Positions 1-8,822 of a stretch of 64,000 bases of DNA are shown piece by piece. The stretch covers positions 2,906,001 to 2,970,000 of the forward strand of contig NZ_CP125968.1 in NCBI RefSeq assembly GCF_030067815.1, written 5' to 3'. The notes beneath the pieces are model-generated. The model was not told the origin of the DNA and did no database searches. It saw only the letters and a program-made list of their open reading frames with translations. This stretch comes from Sporosarcina thermotolerans (GTDB taxonomy: Bacteria > Bacillota > Bacilli > Bacillales_A > Planococcaceae). The first letter of the stretch is position 1. Each line of letters opens with the position of its first letter. The position numbers and the translations under genes are program-made.

Positions 1-558
1 CACGAAGGCGCAGAAATCCATTCCATGAGTATGGAGTTCTTCACATGGCCATGGATGGAGCTGTTCTTTGAAGATGAAACGGAAAAATACAAGTTCGCAC
101 ACTTAAGCAGTGGACTGTTATTTTTACCGTACGGAGTTGCAGTTGATGAATTCCAGCACATCGTTTATGAAAACCCAGAAATGACGCCTGCTGAACGTAA
201 GGCTGCATGGAAAAAAATCGAGAAAACGTACTTGCCAATGCGAGATTACGACGGCAATCCATATCTTGAAGCAGGTTCAATTTGGCAACGTCAATCACAT
301 ATTTATGAATCGCCATTCTATTATATTGATTATACATTGGCTCAAATATGTGCTTTCCAATTCTGGAAGCGTTCATTCGAAAATCGCGAGGAAGCATGGA
401 ATGATTACTTGCACCTCTGCAAGTTAGGCGGTTCAAAAAAATTCACTGAGCTTGTTGCAGAAGCAAACCTCATTTCACCATTTGAAGACGGCTGTGTCGA
501 ATCGGTAGTCGGTTCCATCGAAGACTGGCTCAACCAAGTTGATGATAAAGCATTATAA
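1..558 (+). CDS. M3-family oligoendopeptidase (PepF-type), C-terminal part
   Basis: The frame is open from the first base, so only about the last 185 residues of a zinc metallopeptidase are present. The opening stretch HEGAEIHSMSMEFFTWPWM is the segment that follows the HExxH zinc site in M3 oligoendopeptidases; the HExxH helix itself lies outside the window. The rest is the all-helical C-terminal lobe that closes over the peptide groove. The family is cytosolic and cleaves short peptides. The gene ends at a hairpin shared with the convergent cyclase gene. The subfamily (PepF or another M3B type) cannot be settled from this part. Confidence 0.85.
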   Translation, partial: HEGAEIHSMSMEFFTWPWMELFFEDETEKYKFAHLSSGLLFLPYGVAVDEFQHIVYENPEMTPAERKAAWKKIEKTYLPMRDYDGNPYLEAGSIWQRQSHIYESPFYYIDYTLAQICAFQFWKRSFENREEAWNDYLHLCKLGGSKKFTELVAEANLISPFEDGCVESVVGSIEDWLNQVDDKAL

Positions 559-562
559 TACT

Positions 563-592
563 AAAGGGCTGCCATTTTTCTGGCAGCCCTTT
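563..592. terminator. Bidirectional terminator between M3 peptidase and diguanylate cyclase
   Basis: AAAGGGCTGCCA and TGGCAGCCCTTT pair as a perfect stem around a short T-rich loop. It lies between two convergent genes; the flanking A/T tracts let it act in both directions. Confidence 0.8.
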
Positions 593-597
593 ACGTT

Positions 598-2140
598 TTA
601 ACTAAAAGCAGATTCATAAAAATTGAATTGATTTTTACCTCTATCTTTTGATTCGTATAATGCCATATCCGCCTTTTTGTACAATGACTCAAATGTATCG
701 GTTTCAGTTGCAACTACTACACCAATACTAATGGAAGTTCGGATTTTTTCATCCGATAGTTGAGCATCCATGCGTTCATTCATTGTTTGAAGTAGATGAT
801 TTGCAATGGCTTCCACGTTGGGACTGTTTTTCATATCAACCAACACCACAAATTCATCTCCTCCGACTCTCGCCGCAAAATTATCTGCTCCGATTACTTC
901 ATCGATTGTCGCGGCGGCAATTTTCAATATCCGATCGCCTTCCCCATGCCCCAATTCATCATTTACACATTTGAAATTATCCAAGTCAATCATCATCAGA
1001 CCAAAACTTCTATCCTTCTGTTCAAGCCGCCTACTAATTTCATCTTCAAACGCATGACGATTATTCAGGCCCGTCAAACTATCATGGAAGGCCATATGGA
1101 TTGGTTGAGATACAAGTCGTGCGATAAAGAATGACAAGCCGACAGAACCGAATAGGATAACTAACAACTGTAGAATAAATTGATTCTTATATTCTTTAAG
1201 CAGTCCTGCCATTTCTTGATTATTATAGGCAATTTCGACAACACGCTCAGTTGAAAATCCCTTTTTCTCATCTGCCGAATAAGGGATGTATATACGTCAC
1301 CCGACCGCCATCTTCGTGCAAAACAAGTTCGTCAGGTTTGGCGCTTCCCCGTACTTTTTCAAACACTTCCTTATGTGGCGATTGAATAAACCTTTGTTCA
1401 AAGTTTTCCGTTTTAACACCAATTGGGGTTCCACCTGAGTTGTATACTGTTATCGAATTGATGGTATCATTCTCTTTCACAAGTTCGTCGATTGTATCGA
1501 GAAAATTAAACTGATTAAAAATGTCTTGGTCCTCTAACAGGAAGCCTAACTCGATAAGGTATTTATTGTCTGGCGTTGGCATATAACTGAACTTTTTAAC
1601 CTCGCCGGTTCTTGACTGAATGTCCATGCCGTCAGTGGTAAACAGTGTACATTGCCGACGCTCATCCAATAGATTTGAAAACCTAGGGCAACACTCTTCG
1701 AAGTTCGTGCCAACATCTTCGACAAAACTGCTATGTATAATCGTATTTGTATGATCGAGAATGAATACATCCATCTCAAATTCTTCTTTCAACATTTCGA
1801 AATCCCAATTTCTAAAATCGGGATTATCCTCATATCGTTCAAGTAATTCCATCGTGTTGGCTTGCATCACTTCAGAGGTTTGTTCGTCAAATAGTTCGTA
1901 GATCTTGTCAATCGTTGATAAATTACCAATGATTTTATCTTCTGCCATAGAAATTTGTGTTTCCTGGGCAGTCATTATCGTTTTACGTAATTTCGTATAA
2001 TCAAACACTGCGATAATGATAGAAATAATAAGTGAAAAAACGATCAGGATAATCGTAAGTTTTAATCTGAAGTTATTTAACAACTTAGAGTTTCCTTTCC
2101 ATGACAATTGAATTATGCCTTTTGTATCATTATATACCAT
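598..2140 (-). pseudogene. Membrane diguanylate cyclase (GGDEF), frameshifted
   Basis: The protein has an N-terminal membrane helix (about residues 27-47 from the ATG at 2140), an extracytoplasmic sensor region, a second helix (the FILQLLVILFGSVGLSFF segment) and a C-terminal GGDEF domain with an intact GGDEF motif (RVGGDEFVVLV). It should make cyclic di-GMP from GTP at the membrane in response to an external signal. The frame breaks near 1287-1294: a TATATA run is two bases short of the TATATATA needed to join the sensor half to the second half (restored reading YIPYSADEKKGFSTE). A TTG at 2083 with AAAGGA upstream is an alternative start. The sensor domain type is not recognised. Confidence 0.75.
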
Positions 2141-2182
2141 TCCAATCCTACCATCCAGGAAATTCCGCTTATATGACGAATA

Positions 2183-2218
2183 GAAAAGAACCGCCTTTTT
2201 TTAAAAAAAAGCGGTTCT
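2183..2218 (-). terminator. Terminator after fhs
   Basis: AGAACCGC and GCGGTTCT arms flank a long T/A loop. On the minus strand the hairpin follows the fhs stop by about 26 bases and is followed by TTTTC. Confidence 0.75.
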
Positions 2219-2244
2219 CCTTGTTTATTAAGTTGGTATCCCTA

Positions 2245-3922
2245 TTACATTAATCCTACTGCATTTCCTTTTTCATCTATATCCATGTTAAGTGCCGCCG
2301 GAGTTTTCGGCAAGCCAGGCATAGTCATAATATCCCCCGTTAGGCAAACAAGGAATCCAGCTCCAAGTTTTGGGATGATTTCACGAATTGTAATCGTGAA
2401 ATCTTCAGGTCTTCCAAGCTTTTTAGGGTCATCTGAAAATGAGTATTGCGTCTTTGCCATGCAGACGGGAAGGATATCCCACCCATTTTGTTCTATCTGT
2501 ATAAGGTCTTTTCGCGCTTTATCCGTCAAGACAATTCCTTTACCACCATACACTTTTTGAACGATAGTCGTAATTTTTTCACTACGGACTGTTCGACATT
2601 ATAAAGTGGCGCAAAGTCATTTGGTTCATCGATAAGCTCTAAAACTTGTTTAGCGAGGTCTAACCCACCTTCGCCTCCAAGTCCCCATACATCTGTCAAT
2701 GCCGCACGTACGCCCTTATCCTTACACCATTTTAGAACATAATCAAGTTCCGCTGAAGAATCAGTGATAAAGCGATTCAATGCAACAACTGGTTGAACCC
2801 CGAAAGCCCTAACTGTTTCCAAATGTTTTTCCAAGTTGACGATTCCATCCATTACTGCTTGGACATTTTCTGCACCAAGATCCGATTTAGCTACCCCGCC
2901 ATGCATTTTCAATGCACGGATTGTCGTTACAACTACGACTGCATCTGGTGCAAATCCACCTTTACGGGCTTTAATATCCATGAACTTCTCGGCACCTAAA
3001 TCCGATCCGAAGCCAGCTTCCGTCACAACGATATCTGCGAGTTGCCTTGCAGTGTTTGTAGCCATCAACGAGTTACAACCATGTGCGATATTTGCGAATG
3101 GACCTCCATGGATTAAAGCAGGAGTTCCTTCAATTGTTTGTACGAGATTCGGTTTGAAGGCCTCCTTCAACAATAATGTAAGAGCTCCTTCAACACCGAG
3201 GTCCCTAACCGTTACTGCCTCTTTCTGATAGGTATATCCGATCACCATTTGTGATAGACGTTCTTTCAAATCTGGCAGGCTTGTTGCCAAACAGAATACA
3301 GCCATGATTTCTGAAGCTACCGTAATATCAAATCCGTCTTCCCTCGGAACTCCCTGTGTAGGACCGCCAAGACCAATTGTAATATGCCTCAATGCACGAT
3401 CGTTCATATCAAGTGCACGTTTCCAAGTGATCCTTCTTGGGTCAATCCCAGTGTATTCCCCTGATGAATATGATTATCTATAAGTGCACTAAGTGCATTA
3501 TTTGCCGTTGTAATTGCATGAATATCGCCGTTGAAATGAAGGTTGATTTCCTCCATTGGCAATACTTGTGCATACCCACCCCCTGCTGCGCCGCCTTTCA
3601 TGCCCATGACTGGTCCAAGTGATGGCTCACGCAAAGCAATCATCGACTTCTCACCTAATCTTGACAATGCATCAGCCAAGCCGACAGTTACAGTGGACTT
3701 CCCTTCACCCGCCGGTGTCGGACTTGTTGCCGTCACTAAAACCACCTTCCCAAACGATTGGGTAACAGGCAATTTGTTTACATCGATTTTCGCTTTGTAG
3801 CGGCCATATTGTTCCACTGCCTCTTCAGGAATACCCGCATTTTCTGCGATTTCTAGAATAGGCTTCATGACTGCTGCGTTTGCAATTGCTAAATCTGTCA
3901 ATGGTTTTGCTTTTTCCGTCAA
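2245..3922 (-). pseudogene. fhs: Formate-tetrahydrofolate ligase, two frameshifts
   Basis: It catalyses the ATP-dependent joining of formate to tetrahydrofolate, giving 10-formyl-THF for one-carbon metabolism in the cytosol. The nucleotide-binding segment [14 protein letters not shown] near residue 70 and the block [15 protein letters not shown] are diagnostic. Start is TTG at 3922 behind AAGGGTTGGG. Two single-base losses break it: in a C run (G on the coding strand) at 3447-3449, where [18 protein letters not shown] should read through, and in a T6 run at 2574-2579, before [16 protein letters not shown]. With both bases restored it would encode 559 residues, the normal family length. Monocistronic, with its own terminator. 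Known in many Firmicutes but not part of the B. subtilis synteny. Confidence 0.9.
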
Positions 3923-4081
3923 AATGACCCAACCCTTCCCTTTTACTCTCAGTATAGATTAAATTCTTAACTTTGACCCTTATTCTATTAACTTAATCAT
4001 GACAATTCAAATATATATTATTCATTAAATTGTCTGCAATTCTATCATACAACATTACCGAATTATTTTCATACTAATAAC

Positions 4082-4107
4082 AAAAAACGCAAAGACTATT
4101 CTTTGCG
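4082..4107 (-). terminator. Terminator after metallophosphoesterase gene
   Basis: CGCAAAG/CTTTGCG stem with a six-base loop, followed on the minus strand by a T6 run. Confidence 0.8.
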
Positions 4108-4126
4108 CTTATGACTATGATTATGC

Positions 4127-4978
4127 TTATTCAGTTGAAAGCGACTTTAATGTAACAACCACTATTTCAGGTTGATTGAATACCCGTATTGGAATAATAC
4201 TATTTCCAAGGCCACGGCTAATTACCAAATGGGTTCCGCTTTTTTCATGAATACCTGAAGTATATTCAGGGAACCATCCTTGTCCGGGGGCAATAAGAGC
4301 ACCAATCCCCGGAATTCTAATCTGCCCTCCATGTGCATGGCCACTGAAAACAAGATCAATTCTTTTAGTCACATAGCTATCTAATTCATAAGGACGGTGT
4401 GATAGTAGCATTTTAAACATATCTTCCGGGACATCTTCAAAAGCTTTCTCCAATGCCTCTTCCACATACTGCTCCTCAGCTAACGAACTGGATAACGGAT
4501 CATCTATGCCTCCAATGGCAATTTTTACTTCGTCACCAATTATTATGGATTCATTGGTCAATACATGTACACCTAACTCGTCTAACTTTCCTTTGATAAA
4601 CTCGACATCATTCGTGGAAATTTCGTGATTACCTGTCACATAAAAGAAAGGTGCAACAGCTTGTAACTGTCTAATGATTTTTAGGCTTTGTTCCAGATCA
4701 TATCGATTTCCATCGATAAAATCTCCAGTGATAAATATTGCGTTTGGAGATAGTTGTTTCACTTTATTCACAAGCTTCGAGTTGTCTTCACCGAATTCCG
4801 AGTCGTGAATATCCGACAATTGAACGATTCGATAATTATCGAAGGACGTTGGTATCCTCAATGACTCTATTTCGAGGAAGGTGACTCCTATCGAGGAATT
4901 TTCTTTATATAGATATAGGCCAACTAACAATGTAAGTATGAAAATAATAAGTATTGCTTTTAATTTCCCTCGTATCAC
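4127..4978 (-). CDS. Membrane-anchored calcineurin-like metallophosphoesterase
   Basis: A 283-residue protein with an N-terminal membrane helix (about residues 8-24) and a metallophosphoesterase domain outside or at the membrane. The metal-site blocks are all visible: DIH at 56-58, GDF at 85-87, GNHE at 116-119 and a late GHAHGGQ. The layout matches the YkuE/YaeI group, which removes phosphate-linked head groups (YaeI from UDP-diacylglucosamine); the substrate here is not shown by the sequence. It starts 6 bases after the end of the HTH regulator gene, so the two are probably cotranscribed. Confidence 0.85.
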   Translation of the reverse strand: MIRGKLKAILIIFILTLLVGLYLYKENSSIGVTFLEIESLRIPTSFDNYRIVQLSDIHDSEFGEDNSKLVNKVKQLSPNAIFITGDFIDGNRYDLEQSLKIIRQLQAVAPFFYVTGNHEISTNDVEFIKGKLDELGVHVLTNESIIIGDEVKIAIGGIDDPLSSSLAEEQYVEEALEKAFEDVPEDMFKMLLSHRPYELDSYVTKRIDLVFSGHAHGGQIRIPGIGALIAPGQGWFPEYTSGIHEKSGTHLVISRGLGNSIIPIRVFNQPEIVVVTLKSLSTE

Positions 4979-4984
4979 TAATCT

Positions 4985-5478
4985 TTAAATCCAACGCTTC
5001 TTAATCTTGGCAAGCTCCAATAATTCTAAAACATCTTTTTTAGGTAATTCTGTCAAGATTGTAAGTAGTTCACGCTCTGCCAGCCGTCTACCTCTACCGC
5101 TTCGATACCGATCCTTATTCATCGCATCGACTGAACTATATAATTCTGTTAAGTTTCCATCTTGCTCATCTTCAACATTTCCAATGCTTAGATTTTCACG
5201 TAATCGTTCATAGAGCATATCCACATTTGAAGTACTATTTGTAGTAAATGCACGGGATGTATTTGGGTCCCCTAAAATCAGTTCATCAGTTGAAATATTA
5301 AACCTGTCTGAGATTTTTGCAATCCAGGCAGCTGAGGGGCATTCTTACCTTTCTCCCAATCTTTAATCCTACTTGCTGATGTACCAATTGCCGCGCCAAA
5401 GGCCATCATTGATAAGCCTCTTTGCTCCCTAAGGGCCTTTAGTCTTACTCCAAAGTCTTCTTTACTCCAATCATTCAC
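4985..5478 (-). pseudogene. Xre-type helix-turn-helix regulator, frameshifted
   Basis: The N-terminal 45 residues form a Cro/C1-type HTH (RLKALREQRGLSMMAFGAAIG, with SRIKDWEKGK). The frame breaks at about 5335, where one A is missing on the plus strand (CTGAGGGG for CTGAAGGGG). With it restored the protein continues ...APSAAWIAKISDRFNIS... to a basic C-terminal tail and is about 164 residues. Start ATG follows GGAGG. The C-terminal part is not a recognised family. It sits directly upstream of the metallophosphoesterase gene. Target genes unknown. Confidence 0.7.
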
Positions 5479-5562
5479 GGTAATGCCTCCTCCTATTTAC
5501 TTATCTCTATAATATTTTCCACAGGTCGCCATGTCAATATTAATTATTTTTCTATTAAATAA

Positions 5563-6048
5563 TTAATAGCCTGTTCGCTGCCGTTTATAATTTTCTTCAT
5601 TCTTCTCTATATAAGCATTAATTATTTCAGCATAAGAAAAACCGATCTTTGAAGCTATTGAACCATAATGAATCCATACATTTTCATAGTTACCAATTGT
5701 AGGCTCATTGATGAATGTCTGAATTGATGTTATCGTACGGATAAAAACTTCCGTTAGTTCGCCATTCACTTCACCCTCTGGCCATTCTTCCAGAGAATCA
5801 AAACCCTTTTCTATGCCAAGTGATAAAATAAAATGGATGGAATCCACATATTCCTCTAAGATTACCGCTCGCTCGGATGGACCTTTTGTGCTCCAGAATT
5901 TAAAACATCTTGTTTCATTTGCTAACTCCGCAAGCTCTACAACAAGCGCAAGCCCTTTTTCCCTAAATACATCCTGTTTAATGTTCTGATTTGTTTGTAT
6001 GAAACGATCTAATTCTCGCTGCATCGTGAATAAGGTTGAAAAGTTCAT
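5563..6048 (-). CDS. All-alpha dUTPase (MazG-like superfamily)
   Basis: 161 residues, all helical. The segment EKGLALVVELAELANETRCF followed by KFWSTKGPSE and EEYVDSIHFILSLG gives the ExxE...ExxxD metal-binding pattern of the dUTPase_2 group (dimeric dUTPases found in Firmicutes and their phages). It would hydrolyse dUTP to dUMP and pyrophosphate, keeping uracil out of DNA and feeding thymidylate synthesis. Divergent from ysdB; an AGGAT-like site precedes the ATG. Confidence 0.75.
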   Translation of the reverse strand: MNFSTLFTMQRELDRFIQTNQNIKQDVFREKGLALVVELAELANETRCFKFWSTKGPSERAVILEEYVDSIHFILSLGIEKGFDSLEEWPEGEVNGELTEVFIRTITSIQTFINEPTIGNYENVWIHYGSIASKIGFSYAEIINAYIEKNEENYKRQRTGY

Positions 6049-6074
6049 TTAAATCCTCCAAAATAAAAATATCT

Positions 6075-6100
6075 TGAAACCAATCTGATTCTCATCCGTA
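6075..6100 (+). promoter_or_regulatory. Predicted sigma-W promoter of ysdB
   Basis: TGAAAC at 6075-6080 and CGTA at 6097-6100, 16 bases apart, match the extracytoplasmic sigma-W consensus. It lies 40 bases before the ATG of ysdB, a known sigma-W gene in B. subtilis. Confidence 0.7.
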
Positions 6101-6139
6101 TAGGTATGAGACTATATCTATTTGTGAGGGGATACTGTT

Positions 6140-6523
6140 ATGGCCTTGATAATCCGTTTTGTCATCATTGCATTCATTGTCTATCTATTCTACCGGGGCA
6201 TTCGTTATTTAATCGACCCCAAGCGGAAACTGGACGAGGCGTATGAACAAGAGCAATATTATTTTTATGATGATGTTAAAAATGTAAGGAAGAACTTCTT
6301 TATCACATATAAGGGTGCCCTCTTTGAAGGTGAAAAGTATTTAGGGACTACAGAAGATTCCTTTGAAGTCGTTTCAATCTTTGTCTGGGTAAAGGATGAA
6401 ACAAAGTTACAAGGATTTTCTAAAGATGACTTCCATTTTTTGTCCTCTGAAATCAATTCGAATTATCCGAAAGCAGATATCAGCTGGAAAAATCCAATTG
6501 AAAAGTTAATGAAGGCCCGTTGA
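6140..6523 (+). CDS. ysdB: Sigma-W pathway protein YsdB
   Basis: 127 residues: an N-terminal membrane helix (residues 2-20) and a cytosolic domain ending KNPIEKLMKAR. It matches YsdB by length, architecture and position next to ysdA and the rplT operon, as in B. subtilis. In that species ysdB belongs to the sigma-W cell-envelope stress regulon; its molecular role is unknown. GAGGGG precedes the ATG and a sigma-W-like promoter is present. The stop codon lies in the loop of its terminator. Confidence 0.8.
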   Translation: MALIIRFVIIAFIVYLFYRGIRYLIDPKRKLDEAYEQEQYYFYDDVKNVRKNFFITYKGALFEGEKYLGTTEDSFEVVSIFVWVKDETKLQGFSKDDFHFLSSEINSNYPKADISWKNPIEKLMKAR

Positions 6524-6541
6524 GTAGTGACGGGCTTTTTT
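6514..6541 (+). terminator. Terminator of ysdB
   Basis: GCCCGT/ACGGGC stem followed by T6; the stop codon falls within the loop. Confidence 0.7.
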
Positions 6542-6545
6542 AATG

Positions 6546-6851
6546 TTATAAGTTTCGATTATCCATTCCAAATAGATCGATGCCCAGGCTATAAACGATG
6601 ATGCTTATGTAGATAATCGCTAATACTAAAAATCCGATGCGAAAATTTGTATGTCTCGTTTTATGATTGAAAACCATCATTCCGATATACGCACCAATGC
6701 CTCCTCCAAAGATTGCCAGCAGCCAAAGGTTTTTCTCCGGAATTCTTCTTCCTTTTCTTTTTGCCTGTCTTTTATCATAGCCCATTGCTGCAAATGTCCA
6801 TACGGATAGGAATATAATCCAACTAATTATCACTGCCTGCATCATTCTCAA
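6546..6851 (-). CDS. ysdA: DUF1294 small membrane protein YsdA
   Basis: 101 residues with three hydrophobic segments (about 7-24, 43-60, 73-91) and the family blocks YDKRQAKRKGRRIPEKNL and GGIGAYIGMMVFNHKTRHTNF, which define DUF1294. Function unknown. In B. subtilis it follows rplT; here it is also minus strand but lies downstream of the rplT terminator and has its own GGGG-type site, so it may be read separately. Confidence 0.85.
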   Translation of the reverse strand: MRMMQAVIISWIIFLSVWTFAAMGYDKRQAKRKGRRIPEKNLWLLAIFGGGIGAYIGMMVFNHKTRHTNFRIGFLVLAIIYISIIVYSLGIDLFGMDNRNL

Positions 6852-6934
6852 CTCCCCTACCCCTATTCTACACTTTATTGAATAGACAAAGGAAGAAGAA
6901 CTATTATTACTTTTATTTTTATTATTAAGACGCT

Positions 6935-6969
6935 AAAAAACCTCGCATCCGATAATTCGGCGCGAGGTT
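6935..6969 (-). terminator. Terminator of infC-rpmI-rplT
   Basis: AACCTCGC/GCGAGGTT stem with a loop containing a second small hairpin; T6 follows on the minus strand. Confidence 0.85.
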
Positions 6970-6984
6970 TTGAGGTTAAATCAA

Positions 6985-7344
6985 TTATTTTGCAACTGAT
7001 TTTTTTGCTGTTTCTGCAAGTTGTGCAAATGCTTGCGCATCTGTTACTGCAAGGTCAGCAAGCATTTTACGGTTCACTTCGATGCCAGCCAATTTAAGAC
7101 CGTGCATCATTGTGCTGTATGAAAGACCATTCATACGTGCAGCCGCGTTGATACGTGTGATCCAAAGTTTACGGAAATCACGTTTTTTATTACGGCGGTC
7201 ACGGTATGCATAGTTGAATGATTTCATGACCTGTTGGTTTGCTACTTTGTAAAGTCTATGTTTTGATCCAAAATAGCCTTTAGCTAATTTCAATACTCGA
7301 TTACGGCGCTTGCGCGACGCTGTTCCACCTTTTACGCGTGGCAT
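6985..7344 (-). CDS. rplT: 50S ribosomal protein L20
   Basis: 119 residues, very basic N-terminal half ([20 protein letters not shown]) and the globular C-terminal domain ending in [10 protein letters not shown]. It binds 23S rRNA early in 50S assembly and, in Bacillus, represses its own operon by binding the infC leader. Third gene of infC-rpmI-rplT, with a GGAGGTAA site before the ATG. Confidence 0.98.
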   Translation of the reverse strand: MPRVKGGTASRKRRNRVLKLAKGYFGSKHRLYKVANQQVMKSFNYAYRDRRNKKRDFRKLWITRINAAARMNGLSYSTMMHGLKLAGIEVNRKMLADLAVTDAQAFAQLAETAKKSVAK

Positions 7345-7393
7345 AGTTCATTACCTCCTGCTATTCCTAAAGAATGTTTTAATTGTTTAAAGA

Positions 7394-7594
7394 TTATTTC
7401 ATGTATGTGATCATTTCACGGATACGTTTGTAGTCGCCTGAAGAAACAAGTGAAGCTTTACGCAAGTGGCGTTTCGCTTTTGTTGACTTGTTAGCAAAAA
7501 GGTGACTTGTATAAGCACGGCCGCGTTTCACTTTACCAGTGGCAGTTTTTTTGAAACGTTTCGCGGATCCGCGGTGAGTTTTCATTTTTGGCAT
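7394..7594 (-). CDS. rpmI: 50S ribosomal protein L35
   Basis: 66 residues, normal for L35, beginning [20 protein letters not shown]. It is a structural protein of the large subunit. It lies 26 bases after infC and 49 bases before rplT, in the conserved infC-rpmI-rplT operon; AGGAGGAAC precedes the ATG. Confidence 0.98.
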   Translation of the reverse strand: MPKMKTHRGSAKRFKKTATGKVKRGRAYTSHLFANKSTKAKRHLRKASLVSSGDYKRIREMITYMK

Positions 7595-7620
7595 GATCTG
7601 TTCCTCCTAAATCGTTCGTG

Positions 7621-8139
7621 TTACTTTTTTTCGGCAGTCGGGGCAAGTATTAGGAACATGCTCCGGCCTTCCATTTTCGGTTTCACTTCAACCGTTGAGA
7701 CTTCTTTGCATAGTTCTGCGAAGCGGTCCAACACACGTTGTCCAATTTCCTTGTGCGTAATTGCACGACCACGGAAACGGATAGACGCTTTTACTTTGTC
7801 GCCTGCTTGCAGGAATTTAATAGCGTTGCGAAGTTTTGTTTGGAAATCATGCTCGTCGATCGTCGGGCTTAAGCGGACTTCTTTGAGGTTGATGATTTTC
7901 TGATTCTTTCTTACTTCGCGTTCTTTCTTCTGTTGCTCAAACTTGAATTTACCATAGTCCATGACACGGGCTACTGGTGGCTTTGCTGTTGGAGCGACAA
8001 GGACAAGATCCAAATTCGCGCGGGCTGCAATTTCAAGTGCCTCGATGCGGGATTTGATTCCAAGCTGGTCGCCGTTGTGGTCAATCAGGCGAAGCTCGCG
8101 GGCACGGATGCCCTCATTTACGTACATGTCTTTGCTAAT
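7621..8139 (-). CDS. infC: Translation initiation factor IF-3, AUU start
   Basis: IF-3 prevents premature subunit joining and checks the start codon on the 30S subunit. The conserved protein begins [20 protein letters not shown] and continues through the N domain, the linker ([20 protein letters not shown]) and the C domain. The start taken is ATT at 8139-8137, six bases after GGAGGTGG (8153-8146); no ATG or TTG fits that site, and an upstream in-frame ATG at 8175 has none. AUU is the known start in infC genes and gives feedback by IF-3 discrimination. 172 residues. First gene of the operon, behind an L20-type leader. Confidence 0.95.
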   Translation of the reverse strand: MSKDMYVNEGIRARELRLIDHNGDQLGIKSRIEALEIAARANLDLVLVAPTAKPPVARVMDYGKFKFEQQKKEREVRKNQKIINLKEVRLSPTIDEHDFQTKLRNAIKFLQAGDKVKASIRFRGRAITHKEIGQRVLDRFAELCKEVSTVEVKPKMEGRSMFLILAPTAEKK

Positions 8140-8241
8140 AGTAATCCACCTCCGAATGTTGTCTCGCGAATACACGGTTTGGGTATACCGTCAGGCATTC
8201 CGACGGTCCCATAGTTCATTCGTTAATAAGAGCCGGACAAT

Positions 8242-8390
8242 AAAAAAAGTAGACAAAAGTAACTTTTGTCTACCCGCTTATGTGTACATGCATTAAATGC
8301 ACGGCACGTTCACTCATGTGCTAACCTGTCAACAACGTTATGCGTCGATCAGGTGAGAAGCGGGCAGCTCCTTCTTATACCACAAACTGT
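8242..8390 (-). ncRNA. L20-type leader with intrinsic terminator upstream of infC
   Basis: On the minus strand a structured leader precedes infC. It ends in a hairpin made of GTAGACAAAAGT and ACTTTTGTCTAC followed by a T-rich run (8242-8273), which would stop transcription before infC. A GCCCGCTTCTC segment near 8355 can pair with GCGGGTAGAC just before the terminator, giving an alternative fold. This is the arrangement of the Firmicutes L20 leader, where excess L20 favours termination. Confidence 0.75.
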
Positions 8391-8454
8391 ATTCATTAAC
8401 CTTATTAAGTCTACCACCTGATTTATTCATTGTCAACATAAAAATTTCACAGTT

Positions 8455-8583
8455 GATTTACGCTGCAGGCGGACGCTTTCCGTGGGGCGCGGGTGAGCCT
8501 CCTCGTCGCTTCGCTCCTGCGGGGTCTCACCATTCGCGCTTAACCCCACAGGAGTCGCCGCCTTTCGCTTCAATCAACGGAGA
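8455..8583 (+). repeat. Structured intergenic repeat, short-core form (copy 1)
   Basis: Left end GCAGGCGGACGCTTTCCGTG, core with CTCCTCGTCGCTTCGCTCC and TGCGGGGTCTCACC, right end CAGGAGTCGCCGCC then CGCTTCAATCAACGG. The ends and core recur at several intergenic sites in the window. It lies between thrS and the infC leader; the G+C-rich hairpins may also serve as a terminator for thrS. Confidence 0.8.
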
Positions 8584-8620
8584 GTATTAGTATTAAGTGT
8601 CGCAGTTAATAATTTCTTTA

Positions 8621-8740
8621 AAGACGCATAAAACGATTGAAAAGCTTATAAATCACCATAAACACGCATAAGTTTGGCCAGATACGCATAAAGCGGTTCA
8701 AACGCTTATAAATGCCTGCAAATACGCATAAACGCATATT
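8621..8740 (+). repeat. 20-base phased array of ACGCATAAA / GCTTATAAA motifs
   Basis: Six units start at 8621, 8641, 8661, 8681, 8701 and 8721, exactly 20 bases apart. Four carry ACGCATAA and two (the second and fifth) carry GCTTATAA at the same place in the unit; the other ten bases of each unit vary. A further CGCATA follows at 8732. No reading frame runs through it. The remaining bases of the 683-base gap before thrS show no gene. Confidence 0.85.
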
Positions 8741-8822
8741 TTGAAGGGTTTTTTATTTGTTTAAAGGCACTTGGCGCGATATGGAGTGTTGATTTACTTA
8801 TTTATTCCCGCGTCCACTAGTA

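Noticed and set aside
7502..8296. Open frames antisense to infC and rpmI
   Set aside because: They lie opposite highly conserved genes and reflect their codon bias only.
8621..8740. CRISPR array
   Set aside because: The units are 20 bases with only about 9-10 conserved bases; there is no 23-37 base direct repeat, no spacers of usual length and no cas gene nearby.
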